DNA of 64,000 nt from Cymodocea nodosa (Eukaryota > Streptophyta > Magnoliopsida > Alismatales > Cymodoceaceae): contig CM072344.1 of assembly GCA_036874045.1 (NCBI GenBank), positions 7,722,501 to 7,786,500 of the forward strand, given 5' to 3'. The notes below the pieces were generated by a model. It was not told the origin of the DNA. It did no database searches and worked only from the letters and a program-made list of their open reading frames with translations. Each line of letters begins with the position of its first letter. Positions within the stretch are counted from its first letter, which is position 1. This document shows positions 57,322 through 64,000 of the stretch, piece by piece. Both the position numbers and the translations under genes were made by a program.

Positions 57322-57715
57322 CAATGAAATTCAACACGTGCATAATTCTAACTTAAGGTGTTCAGATATTTTCGGATACTTATAAACCTAACTATCTGAT
57401 ACTTAGATGCATTTCGAAGAGTTACCAGATAACTTACTGAACATTCACTTAAGATATGCATTTAGGCTTTGACACATGTACTTCAGGAAATAATAAAATA
57501 TTCTATTGATCATTTAAAACATAATTGTCCGATATATATACAATATAGTCTTCCGAAATCACAGAAAATTCGGATATTTAAGAATTAAAAAGCATGTATT
57601 TTATCAATAGTTTAGAAATGTATTGAATTAATGTTAATTTCCTGAAATTATGTAGATTCTTTCATGAAAACATATAATAGTTCATAAGAGTTGAATTATT
57701 ATATGAGAAATTGCT
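57322..57715 (-). repeat. Gypsy LTR U3 fragment
   Basis: The minus-strand reading matches the first 400 bp of gypsy LTRs (for example 8400-8950): gaatctacataatttcagg, catttctaaactattg, tatccgaattttctg, cttaagtgaatgttcagtaagtta. The first 60 bp of the LTR are missing. It joins 48886 when element D is removed. Confidence 0.7.
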
Positions 57716-58540
57716 CCTCCTACATAAATGTAGTGTAAAGAATCTATGACATACTTAAACTGGGTTGCCAAGCCCCAAGTAGATTTGGTTTTAAAAGGTC
57801 AAATAGCTTACTTAAAAAGGATGCTAAGCCTTAAATAGATTTTAGTCTCTCTATTTTTTTTAAAATATGAATTAAATACAGAAATAAGTAGTAGATTTAA
57901 CAATTTAGACTTTCTGGCTTTTATCTTATTTAGTTTACAAAAGAAAATTCATAAAGATATACCTTCAGGAACTTAAAAGAATTCAATAATGAGTACATGA
58001 ACTTAAGACAATAAATATTGTACATTATGTGTAAAGAGTAGATAATAACAAAAGAAAATAACAAAGATTATATGCATAGATTATAGTAGGATTGTTATAA
58101 TACCTTGAAAAAGAAATTAAGCTTGAGTACATTGCCCCTTTTTTTTGTTTATATTCATATATATATATATATTTTATGTATTACCTCCCACAATATCATC
58201 TTTTTACGTGATCACAATCCCTTGCTTAAGGGAAAGATAACCAGTTACTCAATGACAAGTGAGAACAGGTAATTTTTTTATTTATTTAAATAATTGTAAT
58301 CTAAATTACTTGCAAAATGAGTTTTCAGTCAGCACATCCCAAACTAGTTGGTTTAAGTGACTAGAGTTTAAGATCCCCCAACGGACTTAATTACTCAAGT
58401 AATTGCAGAAAAAAACAAAACAAAAAAAAATAAAACAAGATAGTAAATTAAATTAGAGGCAACCGCAAGACTTAATTTTTCTAACAGAATGTTAATAACT
58501 TTCCTTTAATAAAAAGTACATATGTAACGCTTTTATGTGT
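57716..58540. other. Unassigned AT-rich DNA
   Basis: No gene recognised. It contains an (AT)n run near 58157-58172 and A-rich tracts near 58410-58435. It could be internal debris of a gypsy element. Confidence 0.35.
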
Positions 58541-60130
58541 TGTTAAATTAAACGGCAAAAGCGCAAATTTTACATTTATAACCGCAAGCACACGGTGCCC
58601 ATTGTAATAAGCATGTGCAAGTACGGGTCGAATCCACAAGGAGTTTGTCTTAAATAATTTTATTAAAATAATTATCTAATTAAATATCCACATTAAACTA
58701 ATTCATAATTACTTAATATTAATATACAAATTTCGTAACACAATTAAGATTTATAAGATTACCCCAAAATCCAATTAGTTATGATAAGATATTAAAGAAA
58801 TCAATGAGTATTAATCCGGAAATCACAGAATTTATGCTCGAATTTTAACTCCAATAAATTCCAACTTGAACGTTTAAAAATCCAGAATAAATAACGGTTG
58901 GAAAGATCCTCGGAATATCTTTCAAATGGAAGTGATTTCGTGGATTAACACAAATTAAAACGCTGGAAATATCTTATTTAAGAAAGGGGCGCAGATGGTT
59001 ATGGAAACTTTCCAAAAACGCACCTTCGGTGCAAAAATCATATCTCCGTCAAATCTTCATGAAATGCTACGAAATAAGCGCGCCTTGAAAGTAGATCCAT
59101 TACAATAACAAGGAAAATTTACAGAACTGAATTCCACAAAATACACGATGCAAGCACAGCACAGGCGTCGAGCTCAAAATTAGCACTCGACAAAGACTCA
59201 AAACCGCTGATACCTTCACAAAATAAAATCGAAAATCTTCAGAAAACATTCTAAAAAATTCTAAAACTTTGTAAACTTATTCGACATTCATTATACTTAC
59301 AAAACGAAACAAAAAAACCGAATTTATAGATGACAAACAAGTAGATATAATTCGAATAAAAACTACTAACAATCTGGCCATCTAAGAACGGAAAACTACC
59401 TTCATAATTCACATCATCACATTCATTCACACTAAACATATAATATGAACTCAATCCTGATATCAATTAACATCAAAACAGTATGTGATCTTTAATATAG
59501 AACATTTGAAACAAAGATTTATGTATAGAATTTCATCCTTCCACATACTCAAACTATACTCATACATATAAAATTGTAAAACATGAAAACTAGTATGAGG
59601 ATCTCTCCTTTCCATCATACCTTTTAATCCTCCACGTTTCTTCAAGCAATGACTCCCCAAAGTCCTTGAAATCGATGCTCCATAGGGCTGTCACCACTTG
59701 TAGCACGTCCAAGTGAAGCTTCTAAGGTTGCCTTGAAGAAGAGTGGTGCACGTCCTCAAGATCTTGCCTCCAAGACCCACAACTTTGGCTTCCACATCTA
59801 AGAATGGTGCTTCCGATGACTCAACCCTGAAGATCCTAACCTTTTGCTCCACTCCAAATCAGTCACACGAGCCTCCCAATCCACCAAGATGAACGTCCAA
59901 GGAGATCCTAACGTATGGCCGTCTGAATTGAAGAGAAGGTGTCTTCTAGGAGGAGTGGAAGACGCCAAAGCTCACCATTCTTGAAGGGAGCTTGTTCAAG
60001 ATCAAGGGGAAGATGGGACTTTCCGGATGAAGATGCTGGAATGGCTGGAACCGTCGGCTGCAATGTGTTGGAAGAGGAGGAGATAACCTACAATTGAGTG
60101 GTCAAACACTTTAAATACTCTAGGCTTTTG
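58541..60130 (-). repeat. Diverged Athila-like LTR (probable)
   Basis: On the minus strand, the stretch around 58575-58645 (ttcgacccgtacttgcacat, then a short gap and gtgcttgcggtta) is homologous to the gypsy LTR ends elsewhere in the window (gatcgacctgtacttgcaca...cacttgcagtta). A TATA-like TATTTAAA near 60113-60121 on the minus strand precedes a markedly GC-richer region (59630-60090), as expected for a promoter and leader. Neither LTR limit could be fixed. Short open frames here look spurious. Confidence 0.45.
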
Positions 60131-60957
60131 TTGCTTGGGCTCCAATAAGTTGCATCCAATGGCCCACATTTTTTCCTCTTTAATCTATCTTGATTTCATG
60201 ATTTATTGACCTATAAAACTCAAAACCAAGTTGGATGCACATATACATTGAATATAAATCATATGATGCAAATATAGTATACATGCATGCATGAGTTGCC
60301 ATATATGGAAAGTTGCCAAATTAGGAAGGTTTTGGTCTACAACTTTTTCACATGTACATACATGAATTACTTAAAGTTCTTTAGTTTAACATCATATTTA
60401 AGTGATTTGGCAATCATACAATGTATATAAAGTCATACATTGAAGAATTATAAGAATTATGTCTAATACAAGGGCTATTGATTAGGTGTTTAATTGATAA
60501 AGGATAAATTTGTACATTATCAACTATTTAATCCCTAATTCATGCATATGTCTAAAAATATGATTTTCATGTAATCCTTTATAAGAACATATATAATGAT
60601 GAATTATAATCCTTAACATGCATGAATTAACATATATAAAATGCACAAATTGATACTTTACAACATACTTTCTATGTATTTTCCTGTTAAAATCTCTGTA
60701 ATAGCATATACATAAGTAACAAAAATACAGTTGGCACTCACATTAAATCAATTTAACTTTCCTTAAGTAATCTTTTCTGAATTTTTCTTAAATAAATTGA
60801 CTTCAATAAAAATCAGAATTTCATAAATTCTTAACTACCAAAAAACTGTAATTTTAAAATAGATATTTTGTTTTGTTTTTTTAATAATAATAAAGACATT
60901 AAATTCTAAAACTACCTTTATAACAAACCAAAATGCAATGAACAAGAAAATTTAAAC
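60131..60957. other. Unassigned AT-rich DNA
   Basis: Very AT-rich. It lies between the probable Athila-like LTR and the end of element F. No 3' LTR or polypurine tract for F was recognised. Confidence 0.35.
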
Positions 60958-61975
60958 ATCAGATAACCTACAGAGACTAAGTTCTAATTGTAATTTTAAA
61001 AAAGTATTTTCATTTAAGGGTTTTGTAAATAGATTTGCTAATTGTTTTGTGGTAGGAACAAAATTTAATACTATTTTTCCTTTTATAACATTATCTCTTA
61101 GAAAATGATGTCGAACTTCCATATATTTTGCTCGTGAATGTAAGATAGGATTTTTAGATAAACTTATTGCAGAACTACTATCATAGAAAATCTTAATTGG
61201 TTCATAGTCTAAATTAAAATCCTTTAAAGTTTGTCAGATCCACAGGATTTGAGCATAGCAATGTGCGGCAGCTATATATTCAGCTTTAGTTGTAGATAAT
61301 GCTACACAATTTTGCTTTTTGATAAATCATGACACTAAAGAATTTCCTAATAATTGACAAGTGCTACTAGTGCTTTTTCTTTCAGACTTACATCCTGCGA
61401 AATTAGCATCACTATAACCTACTAAGTTTAAAGAACTATGTTTAAAGTAAAACAATCCGAAATTGATGGTTCCTAATAGATATTTAAAAATTCATTTAAT
61501 AGCAAGTAGGTGTGATTCCTTAGGATTAGATTGATATCTAGCACAAGTACATACACTAAACATAATATCTGGTCGGCTAGCTGTTAAATAAAGTAATAAA
61601 CCAATCATACTTCTATATTGTTTTACATATACAATTTTTCCAGAGTCATCTTTATCCAACTTGGTGATAGTACTCATTGGTGTATTCTTTGTTTTAGTGT
61701 TGTCTAAACCAAACCTCTTTAATAAATCTTGAGTATATTTTTCTTGTGAAATAAAAGTACCCTAATCTAATTGCTTAATTTGTAAGCTTAGAAAAAATGA
61801 TAGTTCACCCATCATACTTATTTCAAATTGATTACTCATGTCTTTCGAAAAGGACTCAACTAATTTATCATTTGTTGCTCCAAATATGATGTCATCTACA
61901 TAGATTTGAACTACCAATATATCTTTTTCGATCTTCTTGATAAAAAGAGTGTGATCTGCCTTTCCCATAGAATAC
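60958..61975 (-). pseudogene. RT C-terminal half and RNase H (element F)
   Basis: Contains HTLFIKKIEKDILVVQIYVD with the intact catalytic YVDD (61880-61910), FEISMMGELSFFLSLQ, YRSMIGLLLYLTASRPDIM, then RNase H in interrupted frames with EVRHHFLRDNVIKGKIVLNF and LANLFTKPLNENTF at the end (about 61000). Stops and frameshifts are scattered; a frameshift near 61975 separates it from the N-terminal RT part. Confidence 0.82.
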
Positions 61976-62390
61976 CCTTTTTCTATAAGGAATTTAGATA
62001 ATCTCTTATACCAAGATCTAGGGATTGTTTATGGCCATATAGTGCCTTCTTAAGCTTATAAACATACTCAGGATGTTTTGAATCTTCAAAACCTGGAGGT
62101 TGTTTTACATACACTTCTTCTTTTATATATCCATTTAAAAAAGCAGTCTTAACATCCATTTGATATAATTTGAAATCCATATAATAAGCATATGCTAACA
62201 AAATTCATATTGATTCTAGTCTAGCAATAGGAGCAAATGTTTCATCATAGTCAATTCCTTCCTCTTGCTTGTATCCTTGAGCAACTAATCTAGCTTTATT
62301 TTTAACTATATGTCCATCTTGATCTACTTTGTTTCTAAACACCCACCTTGTTCCTATTATGGATTGATTTTCAAGTGGTGGAACTAGATC
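61976..62390 (-). pseudogene. RT N-terminal part (element F)
   Basis: Minus strand: [51 protein letters not shown] (usually GLKQAPR). The upstream [13 protein letters not shown]-like region lies near 62220-62270. The family's first catalytic aspartate (in MDVKTAF) is present. Confidence 0.82.
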
Positions 62391-63860
62391 TCATACCTTA
62401 TTTCTTATAAATTGATTTAGCTCATCTTGCATATCTAAATACCAAAATTCATCTTCTAAGGCATCTTCAATTTTCTTAGGTTCTAGTAAAGAAACAAATG
62501 AATAAGCACCACAAATGTTGATTATTGATGACCTAGTCCTAACTCTTAGATTAGGATCGCCTATTATCTGATCGATAGGATGAGATGAAGCATAACGCCA
62601 ATTTCTATGTTGTTCCATATTTTCTATAGGTATGACATTATTTTCTTCTAAATTTTCATCATTTAAGTTTATATTTCTTATTCCGTCAAATAATCTCTTA
62701 ATTTCTCTATCAACATCATTTGATACCATTTCTGGGAGAATTTTTGAGTCAAAGTTTTCAGCATGTTTAACATTCAAATGAGAATTTTCATGAAATTTTA
62801 CATGTAGGATTTCCTCAATGGTTTTTGTTGATTTATTATAAACTTTATATGCCTTACTTCTAATGGAATAACCAACAAAAATACCTTCATCTGATTTGGC
62901 TCTAAATTTGTCTATTCGTTCCTTAGTGTTTAAAATAAAACACATACAGCAAAAGGGTTTTAAATAACTTATTTTGGGAACCCTGTTATACTATATCTCA
63001 TAAGGAGTTTTATCTAAAATTGGTCTTAGATGTACTCTATTTATAACATAGCATGTTGTATGAACTGCTTCTACCTAGAGAAATAGGGGTAACTTATTCT
63101 CATTTAACATGGTTCTGGACATTTCCTGAAGTGATTTGTTTTTACGTTCTACTATCCCATTTTGTGAAGGAGCTATTGGAAATGAGTACCTATGATCTAT
63201 GCCTAATTCTTCACAAAAGGTGTCCATTTGATCACTATCAAATTCTGTACCATAATCACTTCTAAGTTTTTGAATTTTAACATTTTGCTCATTCTGAACT
63301 TTATTACAGAATATCTTAAATATTTCAAAAACTTTAGTTTTATTAGCTAAAAAATAGACCCAAGTCAATCTAAAATAATCATCAACTAGTACAAAAGCAT
63401 AATGTTTACCTCCTAGACTGGTTGTCCTAGTAGGTCCAAATAAATTCATATGCACTAGTTCTAATACTCTTTTGCTTGTTATTTCATTTAAACTTTTAAA
63501 GGATGTTTTATGTAATTTACCTAGTTGACATGCATCACACATAAACTCTTTTGAGTACTTAATACTAGGTAAACCTCTAACTAGATTCTTTTGAGACAGT
63601 TTTTGTAATAATTTTAAATTTGAGTGTCCTAGCCTTCTATGCCATAAAATAACTTCATCTGATTTTGCAATTAAGCAAGCATTATCTTTAATAATATCAA
63701 AAGGCAAATTCAGAATACAAACAGATCCTTTCTTGTATGCAGTGAATAAAATTTTGTTTGTAGATATGTCCATAATTTTATAGGAATCTTTTTCAAAAAT
63801 TACTCTGTAAAACTTCATTAAAACAAGAACACTTAATAAATTAAAACCTAAGTTTTCCAT
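62391..63860 (-). pseudogene. Integrase (element F)
   Basis: Zinc-binding module WHRRLGHSNLKLLQ and CDACQLGKLHK, core with LVHMNLFGP (the first catalytic Asp is Asn here), RSDYGTEFDS and NGIVERKNKSLQ, followed by the C-terminal GYSIRSKAYKVYN and the linker QIIGDPNLRVRTRSS. A TAG replaces Trp after LPLFL at about 63073. Two segments in the same frame are separated by about 110 bp with stops. Confidence 0.85.
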
Positions 63861-64000
63861 TAATAAGACATCATTTATAAACCATTTCTCATTTACTTGA
63901 ACCTTGCCAGACCTAAGGATATTTGTTTTGCTTTTACTTCCAAAGGTAACTTGTCCATTCTTGGTCTTTGTTATTTCTATAAGTAATCGTATATCTTCAG
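63861..64000 (-). pseudogene. Protease C-terminal part (element F), cut by window end
   Basis: Minus-strand reading GQVTFGSKSKTNILRSGKV, then VNEKWFINDVLLMENL, corresponds to the copia protease tail that precedes the LLSV motif. The active site lies beyond the window. Confidence 0.65.

Larger units (their letters stand above)
60958..64000 (-). mobile_element. Ty1/copia element F, partial (continues beyond window)
   Basis: Minus-strand pol of a SIRE-like copia element related to A, C and D. RNase H, RT, integrase and part of protease are present in reverse order from 60958 to the window end. The 5' half lies outside the window. No 3' LTR was recognised after RNase H. Confidence 0.85.

Noticed and set aside
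59251-59660. Two minus-strand open frames
   Set aside because: They lie in a probable diverged LTR and show no domain or coding bias I can recognise.

Overview
This is a plant nuclear window, most likely from a flowering plant. It is strongly AT-rich and consists almost entirely of nested, decaying LTR retrotransposons. The only convincing host-gene sequence is one exon of a small basic nucleolar-type protein at about 6 kb, plus an F-box reading frame carried inside a retrotransposon. I found no tRNA, rRNA, CRISPR or bacterial features.

Layout. 1-1360: unassigned AT-rich DNA and a MITE-like inverted repeat. 1361-5560: Ty1/copia remnant A (+) with a 96-bp tandem repeat near its LTR start; it stops inside pol, against an orphan first exon of an LLPH-like gene (5948-6185, minus). 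7090-8338 and 26881-32587: pieces of one old minus-strand element H, split by a gypsy LTR (8339-26875, target duplication ATGGT/ATGGC). That LTR contains the best-preserved element, B (10167-26659), a 16.5-kb Ty3/gypsy element of Athila type. 30319-32139: a solo copia LTR inside the LTR of H. 32863-41526: complete copia element C (minus) with target duplication TAACT. 42221-48886: copia-LTR element E (minus) carrying a long accessory ORF; its LTR is broken by a solo gypsy LTR (43008-45233, target duplication AACAC). 48892-57316: complete copia element D (+) with target duplication TAAAG. 57716-60957: poorly resolved, with a diverged Athila-like LTR end. 60958-64000: copia element F (minus), cut by the window end.

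Element B has an unusual order: LTR, primer-binding site, nucleocapsid half of gag, protease, RT, RNase H, integrase, accessory ORF, capsid half of gag, F-box ORF, two polypurine tracts, LTR. Each spacer between its downstream ORFs holds short hairpins of the type CCGTTGAGTTA / TAACTCAACGG, and the same hairpins lie near the end of its LTRs.

Three patterns tie the window together. First, a long accessory ORF of unknown function (the 'FEFQGL' protein) occurs in a gypsy element (B), in the gypsy-LTR-associated H, and in two elements with copia LTRs (D and E). Second, the LTRs of both superfamilies are filled with related inverted repeats built on AGTTA...TAACT, and a stretch of copia LTR D is visibly homologous to the gypsy LTRs. 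Third, the copia LTR family of element C carries four or five tandem hairpins just downstream of its TATA box, with different stems but conserved pairing. I infer exchange of regulatory and accessory modules between the two retrotransposon superfamilies. All alignments were made by eye and need computation.
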